Assembly: GCF_000304475.1 (NCBI RefSeq)
Contig: NC_018942.1
Location: forward strand, 806,001 to 870,000
Direction: 5' to 3'
DNA: 64,000 bases
DNA from: Kazachstania africana CBS 2517
Taxonomy: Eukaryota > Ascomycota > Saccharomycetes > Saccharomycetales > Saccharomycetaceae
Shown: positions 17,206 through 26,649 of the stretch, in pieces
How positions within the stretch are numbered: position 1 is the stretch's first letter
How the letters are laid out: every line of letters begins with the position of its first letter
The notes under the pieces: model-generated
Databases searched by the model: none
Seen by the model: the letters and a program-made list of their open reading frames with translations, nothing else
What the model was told of the DNA's origin: nothing
Translations under genes and position numbers: made by a program

Positions 17206-18633
17206 ATGCCAAGTGTAAGCACTCAACCAATCAGTTATCACGAAAAATCTTCCATTGTTGTCTTTGGGGCCTCCGGTGATCTAGCCAAGAGATCCATCTT
17301 CCCAGGTTTATTCAGTTTATACAGGGAAGGGTTTTTAAAGCCAAATACACAAATTATTGGTTACGCAAGATCTAAATTGACTAAAGAACAATTGATTTCC
17401 AAGTTCCAAGGCTTTTTAAGAAAACCAGATGGTGCTATTGATGATGTCAAAGAAAAGGAATTCTACAACATGTTAACTTATGTTTCTGGCGCTTATGACT
17501 CCGATGAAGGCTACGAAGAAGTTAGAAACATATTAGAAACTTTTGAAAATAATGAAGGTGTCACTGACCCACGTCGACTCTTCTATTTCTCCATTCCACC
17601 AAACGTTTTCATTCCAGTAGCTCAACAAATCAAGAAGTTATTATACGTTCCAAATGGTGGTACCAGGGTTGTAGTAGAGAAGCCATTCGGTAATGACTTA
17701 AAGACTGCTGAAATTCTAGAAGCTGAATTAGAAAAATTATTCACAGAAGATGAAATGTTAAGAATGGATCATTTCTTAGGTAAAGAATCTATTCAAAGTT
17801 TAATTCCATTAAGATTCAGTAACGAACTTCTTTCTGCTGTTTGGGATAGGAAGTCTATCAAGAGCATGTATTTATCCTTCAAAGAACCATTTGGTACCGA
17901 AGGTCGTGGTGGATACTTCGATCCAGTTGGTATGATTAGAGACGTCATGCAAAATCATTTATTACAAGTTATTGCTTTGATTACCATGGAAAAACAAAGA
18001 TCCTTTGATTCAAAAGGTATTCGTGACGCTAAAGTCAATGTTTTAAAGGCCATGACACCATTCGATAATGACAATGTCCTAGTTGGTCAATACTCTAGAT
18101 CCGTAGATGGTAAGAAACCATCATATCTAGATGACGAAACTGTCCCAAAGGGTTCAAAATCTAACACTTACGCCTTTGTCACATTCAATATTGACAACGA
18201 CCGTTGGAGAGGTGTCCCAATTATTATGGGTGCTGGCAAAGCCACTGATGAAGATCAAATTGAAGTTAGAGTACAATTCCACAAGGACACACCATTTTTT
18301 TCTCAATATCCACAGACTGAATTGGTCATTAGAACTCACCCAGATTTTGCCGTTTACCTTGATTTCCATGGTAAGATTCCAGAATTGGAAAAGATCCCAC
18401 CAATTCCAGATGCAGAAGCTTACAGAGTCTTAATTAAGGATGCTATTAAGGGTGACTCCTCAAAATTTGTTGGTTTCGATGAATTAGAAACATCTTGGAA
18501 GCTATTCACTCCATTATTAAACCATCTGGAAGGTCCAAATGGTCCACAACCAGAACTTTATCCATATGGTTCTAAGGGCCCAGAAAGTATTAATAAGTAC
18601 TTGGAAAAGAATAGTTATGAAGTTAAGCACTAA
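17206..18633 (+). CDS. ZWF1: divergent glucose-6-phosphate dehydrogenase (Zwf1-like)
   Basis: Homolog of Zwf1, which oxidises glucose 6-phosphate with NADP+ in the cytosol, the first step of the oxidative pentose phosphate pathway. It has 475 residues against about 505. The NADP loop GASGDLAKR is at 21-29, VEKPFG with Lys159, Asp188 and His189, Lys193, and RGGYFDPVGMIRDVMQNHLLQ with the catalytic-base His251. Three regions depart from the family: the signature DHYLGK reads DHFLGK inside RMDHFLGKES; the R-x-GK-x-L motif reads MGAGKAT (Gly342 replaces Arg); and the LTYxxRY segment plus the C-terminal PYAWP-type tail are deleted. S. cerevisiae ZWF1 (YNL241C) is in an unrelated region. It could be the sole G6PDH or a paralog; I favour a paralog. 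Smooth codon usage argues for a working gene. Confidence 0.88.
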   Translation: MPSVSTQPISYHEKSSIVVFGASGDLAKRSIFPGLFSLYREGFLKPNTQIIGYARSKLTKEQLISKFQGFLRKPDGAIDDVKEKEFYNMLTYVSGAYDSDEGYEEVRNILETFENNEGVTDPRRLFYFSIPPNVFIPVAQQIKKLLYVPNGGTRVVVEKPFGNDLKTAEILEAELEKLFTEDEMLRMDHFLGKESIQSLIPLRFSNELLSAVWDRKSIKSMYLSFKEPFGTEGRGGYFDPVGMIRDVMQNHLLQVIALITMEKQRSFDSKGIRDAKVNVLKAMTPFDNDNVLVGQYSRSVDGKKPSYLDDETVPKGSKSNTYAFVTFNIDNDRWRGVPIIMGAGKATDEDQIEVRVQFHKDTPFFSQYPQTELVIRTHPDFAVYLDFHGKIPELEKIPPIPDAEAYRVLIKDAIKGDSSKFVGFDELETSWKLFTPLLNHLEGPNGPQPELYPYGSKGPESINKYLEKNSYEVKH

Positions 18634-19104
18634 TATTTCCAGCAATAATATGCTAATTAATGTACTTTTATGATTTTCCCCTTACTTTACGAAATTTTAA
18701 TACATATTTACATATATACCTGTATAATGACGCTATAATTAATCGAATTGATTTCTAATATTGTACTTTTTTCTCAAGTAAGTCAAAAAATTAGGCCATA
18801 ACGTGTAGCTGAAATTTTTTCATGGATAGTGATGCACTGAAGTGCTTTAGAGGTCATGTTTAAAGCAAATGTGACGTTTAGGATGTGACGCCAACTTAAG
18901 ACAGAGATGTATGTCCGTTCCTTTATTCTTCTTTTTCCGACGGTCAGATGTAGTAACGACGCGATGTTTGGGTTGCTGGTAAAATTTTTTTTTTATTGAT
19001 GAGATGAAAAATTTCAATTTCGAGTTGAAAAAGTAATAAGAGATGAGCTAGTTAACATTTACTTTGAAGAGTTGTTAAAACAGTAGTATTTAGAATAATT
19101 GACT
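18634..19104. promoter_or_regulatory. ERB1 promoter region with PAC and RRPE elements
   Basis: GATGAG at 18998-19003 is followed at once by TGAAAAATTTC (19005-19015, RRPE-type). A second PAC core, GATGAGCT, lies at 19042-19049, 56 bases before the ERB1 start. This fits coregulation with ribosome-biogenesis genes. The remainder of the interval shows no RNA gene that I can support. Confidence 0.65.
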
Positions 19105-21501
19105 ATGGTTCGCGATACTAATACTCCAAAGCTCAAGAAGAGAGTAGCCGAAGAGTCAGATGTCGAAGACGCGGTAGAAGATGATAAGTTAATCGTCGAT
19201 GGGTTAATAAATGAAGACAGTGACAGCGATGATGATGAAGAATATGAATCTGCAGCTGAAAGGATCTCTTCGTCCGAAGAAGAAGAGGAACAAGAAGATT
19301 CTGATGCCGAATTAAACAAATTATTAGCTGAAGAGGAAGGAGATGAAGGAGATTCTGAAGAATATAATACCTCTGACTTCGAAGAAGATGATACTAAATC
19401 ATTAACTGATAAATTATCTGGAGTTAAATTAAAGACTATTGCGGACGAAAATATTTATACAAAGTACTCTGATGGTCAGCCAAGAATTATTAAACCAGAA
19501 ATCAACCCAATTTATGACAGCGATGATAGTGATGTTGAAACTAAAAATACTATTGGTAATATCCCATTGTCCGTCTATGACGAAATGCCACATATCGGTT
19601 ACAATATCAACGGTAAGAGAATTATGAGGCCAGCAAAGGGATCTGCATTAGATCAGTTATTGGATACCATAGAATTACCAGAGGGTTGGACTGGTTTACT
19701 TGACAAAGAATCCGGTTCTAGTTTGAATTTAACTGAAGAAGAATTGGATTTAATTTCCAGAATTCAAAAGAATGAAACTACTGATGATAGAACGAATCCA
19801 TATGAACCATATGTTGATTGGTTCACCAGACATGAAGAAGTCATGCCATTAACTGCTATTCCTGAACCAAAGAGAAGATTTGTTCCATCCAAGAACGAGG
19901 CCAAGAGAATCATGAAGATTGTTAGGGCTATTAGAGAAGGTAGAATTATTCCGCCAAAGAAATTGAAGGAAATGAGAGACAAAGAAAGTGCCGAAAATCA
20001 TAATTATGATTTATGGGGCGACTCTACGGAAACTAATGACCATGTTATGAACTTGAGAGCACCAAAATTACCTCCTCCAACGAATGAAGAAAGTTACAAT
20101 CCACCTGAAGAGTATTTATTAACTGAACAAGAAAAGGAAGAGTGGGAAAACACCGAAATCAGTGAAAGAGAAAAGAATTTCATTCCACAGAAATATGGTG
20201 CGTTGAGAAAGGTTCCAGGTTATACAGAAAATATCCGCGAAAGATTTGAAAGATCGTTAGATTTATATTTGGCACCAAGAGTTCGTAAAAACAAACTAAA
20301 TATTGATCCAGATTCATTAATTCCTGAGTTACCATCTCCAAAAGATCTAAGACCTTTCCCAATCCGCTGTTCTACTGTATATTCAGGTCATAAGGATAAG
20401 ATACGTAGTTTATCCATAGATCCATCTGGGTTATGGTTGGCCACAGCATCTGACGATGGTTCCGTTAGAATTTGGGAAATTTTAACTGGTAGAGAAGTTT
20501 ACAAGGCACAATTAGTAGATGAAGAAGATTCTGAAGATAATATTGACTGTATTGAATGGAATCCAGATAAGAGTACTGGTATTTTAGCCGTTACAGTGGG
20601 ACAAAATATTCATTTAATTGTTCCACCAATTTTTGGTTTTGATATTGAAAATAATGGTAAGACCAAGATAGAGAATGGTTATGGGTTTGATACATTTGGT
20701 ACAGTGAAAAAATCTAATTTGGAGGTGAACAGTGATGATGATGAAGAAGAAGAAGGGCAACAAGACTCTTCAAACGCTGTTAAGAAGGCTGTCGCTCAAT
20801 GGAACAAACCGTCCGCTAAACAAATGGAAAAAGATATTTGTATTACCATAACATGTAAGAAGACAGTGAAGAAATTATCATGGCATAGAAAAGGTGATTA
20901 TTTTGTCACTGTTCAACCAGACTCTGGTAATACATCAGTTTTAATCCATCAATTATCTAAGCATATGACACAATCACCATTTAAAAAATCTAAAGGTATT
21001 ATTATGGATGCAAAATTCCATCCATTCAAACCACAATTGTTTGTTTGCTCACAAAGATACGTTAGAATATACGATTTATCTCAACAAGTCTTGGTAAAGA
21101 AACTATTACCAGGTGCCCGTTGGTTATCAAAGATAGATATTCATCCAAGAGGTGATAATTTAATTGCTTCATCATTTGACAAGAGAGTATTATGGCATGA
21201 TTTAGATTTAGCTGCCACGCCATACAAGACATTAAGGTATCATGATAAGGCAGTTCGTAGTGTTGGATTTCATAAAAGATTACCATTATTTTGTTCTGCA
21301 GCAGATGATGGTAACGTTCACGTTTTCCATGCCACGGTATATGATGATATGATGAAAAATCCAATGATTGTCCCATTAAAGAAATTAAGTGGACATAAAG
21401 TAGTGAATTCATTAGGTGTTCTTGATGCGATCTGGCATCCAAGAGAAGCTTGGTTATTTACTGCAGGTGCAGACAATACTGCACGTTTATGGACTGCGTA
21501 A
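19105..21501 (+). CDS. ERB1: ribosome biogenesis protein Erb1 (BOP1 ortholog)
   Basis: Component of the Nop7-Erb1-Ytm1 (PeBoW) complex required for 27S pre-rRNA processing and 60S subunit maturation in the nucleolus. The ATG at 19105 gives 798 residues (S. cerevisiae 807); the frame upstream starts only with TTG. A highly acidic N-terminus (about 15-120, runs of Asp, Glu, Ser) precedes the BOP1 N-terminal domain (about 145-400, with [14 protein letters not shown] and [28 protein letters not shown] blocks). A C-terminal WD40 propeller starts near residue 428 ([16 protein letters not shown]) with repeats ending in [11 protein letters not shown]. cerevisiae ERB1 is YMR049C, next to NUP116 on the sister block. 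Confidence 0.95.
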   Translation: MVRDTNTPKLKKRVAEESDVEDAVEDDKLIVDGLINEDSDSDDDEEYESAAERISSSEEEEEQEDSDAELNKLLAEEEGDEGDSEEYNTSDFEEDDTKSLTDKLSGVKLKTIADENIYTKYSDGQPRIIKPEINPIYDSDDSDVETKNTIGNIPLSVYDEMPHIGYNINGKRIMRPAKGSALDQLLDTIELPEGWTGLLDKESGSSLNLTEEELDLISRIQKNETTDDRTNPYEPYVDWFTRHEEVMPLTAIPEPKRRFVPSKNEAKRIMKIVRAIREGRIIPPKKLKEMRDKESAENHNYDLWGDSTETNDHVMNLRAPKLPPPTNEESYNPPEEYLLTEQEKEEWENTEISEREKNFIPQKYGALRKVPGYTENIRERFERSLDLYLAPRVRKNKLNIDPDSLIPELPSPKDLRPFPIRCSTVYSGHKDKIRSLSIDPSGLWLATASDDGSVRIWEILTGREVYKAQLVDEEDSEDNIDCIEWNPDKSTGILAVTVGQNIHLIVPPIFGFDIENNGKTKIENGYGFDTFGTVKKSNLEVNSDDDEEEEGQQDSSNAVKKAVAQWNKPSAKQMEKDICITITCKKTVKKLSWHRKGDYFVTVQPDSGNTSVLIHQLSKHMTQSPFKKSKGIIMDAKFHPFKPQLFVCSQRYVRIYDLSQQVLVKKLLPGARWLSKIDIHPRGDNLIASSFDKRVLWHDLDLAATPYKTLRYHDKAVRSVGFHKRLPLFCSAADDGNVHVFHATVYDDMMKNPMIVPLKKLSGHKVVNSLGVLDAIWHPREAWLFTAGADNTARLWTA

Positions 21502-22221
21502 GCACTAAATCTATCGTTTTTTGCAAGCATATCAAGTTCTACCAATCTCTGCTCTGCGTATATACTTACTATATCATTAGTCACGCCATATCACAACTTG
21601 TATACTAGTCTTCAGAAAAACATTGAATCTTTAATTTACTACTTATCATATTAAATGCCACAAGAGGAAGCTGGTTCTAATGCAGTAATGTCTTCCCCTT
21701 TTACAAGGAGCAGAAAGCCACATCTGTGTCATTTTTTGACCATGAAGACGAGATTCGAAATCTCATCTTTCGCGACAAAACAAGAAAAGCCACGCTTTAG
21801 TTCGAATTATTGATTGAAACCGGGTAATAGAAACACCCGATCTTTCTCACCTTGAGAACCGTGGAACCCTACGCGCATTTTCCCTGACACATTTTAAGTT
21901 TTTTTCTTCCTCCGTTCTTTCTTGGAAGGGGCCTTCCTGGCGCTGGCAAAGAAAGCGGCGTACCACAAAGAAAGACAATTGGAAGTAAATCCACAATTTT
22001 CCATTGTCACATGACCTGATAAATGTGAACCATTGAGAATCCGAAGAAATGTGGCCAATTCTCACATCGTGTGAGAGAAAGAGATGTAGCTGTAGAATTG
22101 TGTAACATAAAAATAACATATATATATATATAGTTCGATGGTATTGTATTGTATTGTTATATAGGGGAAAATAAGCATCTGTAGATAATCAAAAGAAGAC
22201 TACAATATAATTTAGAATCAT
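21502..22221. promoter_or_regulatory. 720-base interval upstream of the 68-residue gene
   Basis: Contains a Reb1-type site CCGGGTAA at 21820-21827, a GTCACATGAC near-palindrome near 22009 (Cbf1/CDEI-like, but with no centromere context), a dyad TCTCACA-TCG-TGTGAGA at 22060-22076, an (AT)n tract near 22118-22131, and three TATTG repeats near 22143-22158. CSM3, which lies between ERB1 and NUP116 in S. cerevisiae, is not here. Confidence 0.55.
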
Positions 22222-22428
22222 ATGTCTGGGGTTACATTAGAAAATAACTGGCACAATATATTAAGTAATGAAAATGGTTGTTCCGTCACTGCAAACAATG
22301 CTAACAAAGCACCATCTGATGAAGAAGAGGATTTTGTAGTAGATTTGAACACTGGTTCTCTTGAACCAGTGTCATTAAATCACTATATGAGAATGCTAGA
22401 AGTCACAGAGAAGTTTGGCCAGCTATAA
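22222..22428 (+). CDS. small conserved-looking protein of unknown function
   Basis: A 68-residue acidic, hydrophilic frame starting with a good ATG, having its own promoter-like region and 530 bases of trailing DNA. It contains an NNWHNILSNENGC start, an acidic patch DEEEDFVVDL and an NHYMRMLEV helix. Size and position just upstream of the NUP100-type gene make the small S. cerevisiae gene YKL068W-A a possible counterpart, but I cannot confirm this by sequence. No signal peptide or membrane segment. The only support for expression is composition and context, so treat as probable. Confidence 0.5.
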   Translation: MSGVTLENNWHNILSNENGCSVTANNANKAPSDEEEDFVVDLNTGSLEPVSLNHYMRMLEVTEKFGQL

Positions 22429-22958
22429 ACCAGAAACAGTATGCCGAAGAAATACTATGTACTTCTTCAGCCCATATTCTACTCCACTTTTTGCATATTC
22501 CCATTATTCTTACTATTCCTTCCATTATAATACCACATTGTTGAGAGGAAATTTCAATTCTTCTGTTATATAATGCACATGACTTATTCCTGCAATACAA
22601 AAATGTATAGTTTATCTATATTCTTAATTGATCATTACTCATAACTCATTTTCTGTCACAAGCAATTGATGACAGTATCAAACGATACTCTACAATTTCA
22701 CTAATTGTATCTGAATCAATACTAATTAACTTACACCATACAATCTATATAATATAAAATATCGATCTCATCGCTGTCATTTACGGGTCGTGTGCAATGA
22801 TAACTGGACATATTTTTATCATAGCGACGCTAAACGTGGATAACAATGAAAAAAAAATAGAAAGCAAAACAGCATCACATCAATATTTGATTCGGTTACT
22901 AGAAAATTATATTCCTGAATCTGTTTGAAATAGAGGGGATAATTCTCAATTTATAGTC
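22429..22958. other. 530-base interval upstream of the nucleoporin gene
   Basis: AT-rich DNA with no frame of note and no recognised RNA gene. It presumably holds the 3' end of the small gene and the nucleoporin promoter. ACGGGTCGTG near 22783 resembles, but does not match, a Reb1 site. Confidence 0.5.
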
Positions 22959-25949
22959 ATGTTCGGAAGTACACGTCCTATGTTTGGCGGTAATACGGGT
23001 CAAACATTCGGCGCAACCAATACTTTTGGTTCACAACAGCAACAACAGCAACAACCTAACTCCTCTTTTGGCGCTAATAATTCTAATGCATCTTCCGGTT
23101 TTGGAGGTTTTACTGCAACAACTAATAATAATTCAATGTTTGGAAATAATAATAATAATCAACAAACTTCAACCGGCCTGTTCGGCCAAAACAGTAATAC
23201 TCAACCTCAAAATACACCATTTGGATCTTTGAATAATAATAACAATACTACAGCTACAAACAATACCTTTGGAATGATAGGCAATAATAACAATAGTAAC
23301 ATGAATAACGCATTCGGACAGTCCAATAATGCTTTTGGTCAACAACCCAATACTAATACTAGTTTTGGTCAGCCACCCAATGCTAGCAATACATTTGGAA
23401 TGACTGCATCAAGCGGTGGTGGTGGTGGTGGTGGACTATTCGGTCAAGCTAATAACAACACAGCCACCTCACAAGGTGCTGGTCTATTTGGTCAACAACA
23501 AAATACAAATACTTTTGGCCAGCAACCGTTTGCAGGTGGCTCATTCGGACAACAAAATAATACTAATAATAATGCATTTGGTGCAAAACCAACCAATTCC
23601 CTCTTTGGAAACAAGCCAACTACCGGTGGTTCCATGTTTGGCCAAACTAATAATACGTTCGGCTCAAATACTCAAGGAACTGGTTTATTTGGACAACAAC
23701 AGAATACTCAACAAAATACAGGCTTATTTGGTCAACAGAGTAATAGCACTGCAAATAATAACCTCTTTGGACAGGGTACTCAAAACCAGAATAATAATAG
23801 CCTATTTGGTCAACAACCGCAAAGTAATGCTTTTGGACAACAAAACAATACATCTAACTCTCTATTTGGCAATAAGCCTGCTACAACAGGTAGTTTATTC
23901 GGTCAACAACCACAATCTACCGCAGGTGGCTTATTTGGCCAAAATAACCAACAGCAGCAATCCGCTGGTGGGTTGTTCGGCCAAAACGCCAACCAGCAAA
24001 CCGGCGGTGGTTTATTTGGACAAGGCAACATGAATCAACCGCAGCAGCAACAACAATCCACTGGTTTATTTGGTCAGAATAGTACTAACCAACAACAAGG
24101 AACGGGCCCATTTGGCCAACAAGGTGCTAATAATGCGCAAACTGGTGGACTTTTCGGCAACAAGCCTGCTACTACTACCACTGGGGGTCTTTTCGGACAA
24201 ACAAATCAGCAAAGCACTGGCTTATTTGGTCAGAATAATCCTCCCCAGCCGCAATCCACAGGCTTATTTGGCAACAAACCCGCAGGTAATACAGTAGGGG
24301 GGTTAATGGGTCAAGTTAACCAACAACCACAGACTACTAGTATGTTTGGACAAAGTAATACGAATCCACAATCCGCTGGATTATTTGGTAACAAACCTGC
24401 TGGCTCTACTACTGGAGGGTTGTTTGGTCAAAATACTACTACTGCAAACACAAACACTGGAACTGGCCTATTCGGGCAACAAAACACTCTTAATGCTACA
24501 GCCGCTTTAGGTACCAACAATGCCACCGCAACTGGAGGATTATTCGGTAACAAACCGGCTACTGCAGCCAATGCCTCTACAACCGGTGGCTTATTCGGGT
24601 CAAAACCTGCAGGAACAACGTCATTCGGTACCAGTAGTACGGCAGGTGCGACCACTGGCGGAGGTTTGTTTGGTTCCAAACCACTCGGTACCACCACCAC
24701 GGGGCTTACTAGTGGTGGATTATTTGGTAATAATAACAGTAATGCTACCACTACAGCTCCTAGTGGAACTGCTACAGGTTTATTTGGTTCAAAACCACCA
24801 ACTAATATGACCGGGACGTCAAGTGCTGGTGGATTGTTTGGTTCTCAACAACCAAGTAGTACCTTATCTACCAATCAAAACCAATCAACGCAACAAGGAA
24901 ATGGACAATTACCAGATGGCACTTTTGCTAAAATTGATATGCCAGATTCAATTACTCAACCACATAAGATTACTATCACTAAGATAAATGCTGATACAAA
25001 AAAGAAAACGAGTTTAACAAATGCGTATAGACTAGCACCTAGAGCGCTATTTACTTCAAGAACCTTACAAGCTAGTAAGCCAAAGGAAGCGCATGTTCCG
25101 AGAATAAAAAGCCCACCGGCTATAAAAGCAAGTGAAGCTGATAAAGAAAATAAACAATTGATTATGAATGGATCAGAGACGGTTAGCAGTCTGCTATTTA
25201 ATCCAGATAGGAAATATCTGAAGGATTTGGTAATTAGAAAAACTAAACCACTTAGTGACGAAACTAATACGGAGATTAAAAAGATTTCATTTGACGTTCC
25301 TGATGCTAGAAAAGTAGATGGAACAAAATCAACCAATATCTTCAATGATTCTGAAGAAATCCCACAAACTCCCACAAATCAAAGAGATACCAGAGCTAGT
25401 TACAAACCAAGTGAACTAAAACAAGAAATAACCAGCACTAATGACACCGAATTGAAATTCGTCAATATGACAAATATTTCTAGCGATGACATCACTTTCA
25501 CCGAGGATGGCTATTACATCACTCCATCTTTGGAAACATTGGAGGCTATGTCTCTAGTTAAGCTTCGCAAAGTTAACAACTTAGTTATTGGGCATAAAGA
25601 CTATGGTAAAATTGAATATTTAAAGCCAGTTGATTTATCAAATGTCCCAATAAATATGTTGTGTGGTAATATAGTTGTATTTGAACATCAAACATGCCTA
25701 ATTTACCCTGGTTCATCAAGGAAGCCACAATTAGGGGAAGGTGCAAATGTTGAGGGTAGAGTCGTTCTCTATAATTGCTTCCCAATAAGTAAAACTGACA
25801 GGAAACCGATCACAGATCCGAATCATCCTATGGTTAAAAAACACATTACAAAATTAAAGAAAAACAAGGATTCCAAATTTGAAAGTTATGATCCTCAAAC
25901 AGGGACATATACTTTCATATCTGCAGGTCCAAAAGTTGATGAAGAATGA
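22959..25949 (+). CDS. NUP100: GLFG nucleoporin of the Nup100/Nup116 (Nup98) family
   Basis: FG nucleoporin that builds the permeability barrier of the nuclear pore. It has 996 residues. Residues 1-660 form a disordered Asn/Gln-rich region with about 22 GLFG repeats plus SLFG/NLFG and FG variants, a polyQ run (26-32) and a Gly run near 153-160. A linker (about 670-840) leads to the Nup98-type C-terminal domain starting near DGYYITPSLE (about 848). No GLEBS (Gle2-binding) insert is visible in the N-terminus, which favours Nup100 over Nup116. The C-terminus ends in TYTFISAGPK rather than the HFS cleavage triad, so it should not self-cleave. The YKL069W-like and small-gene neighbours also match NUP100 (YKL068W). 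Confidence 0.9.
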   Translation: MFGSTRPMFGGNTGQTFGATNTFGSQQQQQQQPNSSFGANNSNASSGFGGFTATTNNNSMFGNNNNNQQTSTGLFGQNSNTQPQNTPFGSLNNNNNTTATNNTFGMIGNNNNSNMNNAFGQSNNAFGQQPNTNTSFGQPPNASNTFGMTASSGGGGGGGLFGQANNNTATSQGAGLFGQQQNTNTFGQQPFAGGSFGQQNNTNNNAFGAKPTNSLFGNKPTTGGSMFGQTNNTFGSNTQGTGLFGQQQNTQQNTGLFGQQSNSTANNNLFGQGTQNQNNNSLFGQQPQSNAFGQQNNTSNSLFGNKPATTGSLFGQQPQSTAGGLFGQNNQQQQSAGGLFGQNANQQTGGGLFGQGNMNQPQQQQQSTGLFGQNSTNQQQGTGPFGQQGANNAQTGGLFGNKPATTTTGGLFGQTNQQSTGLFGQNNPPQPQSTGLFGNKPAGNTVGGLMGQVNQQPQTTSMFGQSNTNPQSAGLFGNKPAGSTTGGLFGQNTTTANTNTGTGLFGQQNTLNATAALGTNNATATGGLFGNKPATAANASTTGGLFGSKPAGTTSFGTSSTAGATTGGGLFGSKPLGTTTTGLTSGGLFGNNNSNATTTAPSGTATGLFGSKPPTNMTGTSSAGGLFGSQQPSSTLSTNQNQSTQQGNGQLPDGTFAKIDMPDSITQPHKITITKINADTKKKTSLTNAYRLAPRALFTSRTLQASKPKEAHVPRIKSPPAIKASEADKENKQLIMNGSETVSSLLFNPDRKYLKDLVIRKTKPLSDETNTEIKKISFDVPDARKVDGTKSTNIFNDSEEIPQTPTNQRDTRASYKPSELKQEITSTNDTELKFVNMTNISSDDITFTEDGYYITPSLETLEAMSLVKLRKVNNLVIGHKDYGKIEYLKPVDLSNVPINMLCGNIVVFEHQTCLIYPGSSRKPQLGEGANVEGRVVLYNCFPISKTDRKPITDPNHPMVKKHITKLKKNKDSKFESYDPQTGTYTFISAGPKVDEE

Positions 25950-26649
25950 GCAACAGAAGTTGTATAGGAGGACCAAAGAAATGTATCAAACTGATATATA
26001 TTTATGTATATATAAAATTCTGCATGTTGTAAACTATACAAGCTAGTTATATGGGATGGCACTACCAAAAAAAGTTATTCGACAGCTACAACCACATAGG
26101 CTGGCACCACAGAGCCTATTTCCGCAACTAGGATTGGTCTTTTATCGATCATGACCATGTAGCACCGAGATTGGAACTTCTTGCCCAGAAAGCAATAAAA
26201 ACTGCATGGTTTCGAAAAAGAGAGGGTCAATACTTAGAAGCGCAGTACTTGTGTATCCCAATAACACTACTTCCTACATCATTGGCCTGTTACTGAGAGA
26301 CTTGCTGCTTGAAGATTTACTATGTTAGTCATGCGCACGTGACATGCCAGATCCATTTACCGCATTTCATCAGGTCCGGAAATTGTCCGGGATACAAATA
26401 AATGGATAGTTGGATGAAAAATTGAGATTTACAAGAAAGATTAATTAACTAAGTAGATTAGGTTCCGAAAGGTTACAAGTGACTATATCCTCTTTGTATT
26501 CTTCTTAAGTCGAGTGTTCTGGGCGATAAAGCTTTTCTATAAGAGATTATAGCTTTTTTTCTGGCGTAAATTTCAACAATTTGAATGCCTTTTTGACTCT
26601 GTCATCCGCTTTCCACCAGTCTTTGCTTCTAAGAGATTTGACATAATAG
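25950..26649. other. 700-base interval at a synteny junction
   Basis: Joins the YKL/YMR-type block to the YBR/YJL-type block. It contains a Cbf1 site CACGTGAC at 26336-26343, an inverted repeat ATAGGCT/AGCCTAT (26096-26102 and 26113-26119), and a TTCCGAAAG sequence near 26462 that resembles a centromere CDEIII core but lacks an AT-rich CDEII. A short frame interrupted by TAG runs from 26052 to about 26295. No tRNA is present. Confidence 0.5.

Noticed and set aside
22005..22050. GTCACATG (perfect CDEI) followed by a CCGAA sequence
   Set aside because: Only about 30 bases separate them, with no AT-rich spacer and no proper TTCCGAA core.
23416..24033. 205-codon alternative frame inside the GLFG region
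   Set aside because: Product of repetitive CAA/AAT/GGT codons of the nucleoporin read out of frame.
26336..26472. Possible centromere: CACGTGAC (CDEI-like) and TTCCGAAAG (CDEIII-like)
   Set aside because: The CDEI match is in the wrong orientation relative to the CDEIII-like core, and the DNA between them is not an AT-rich CDEII.
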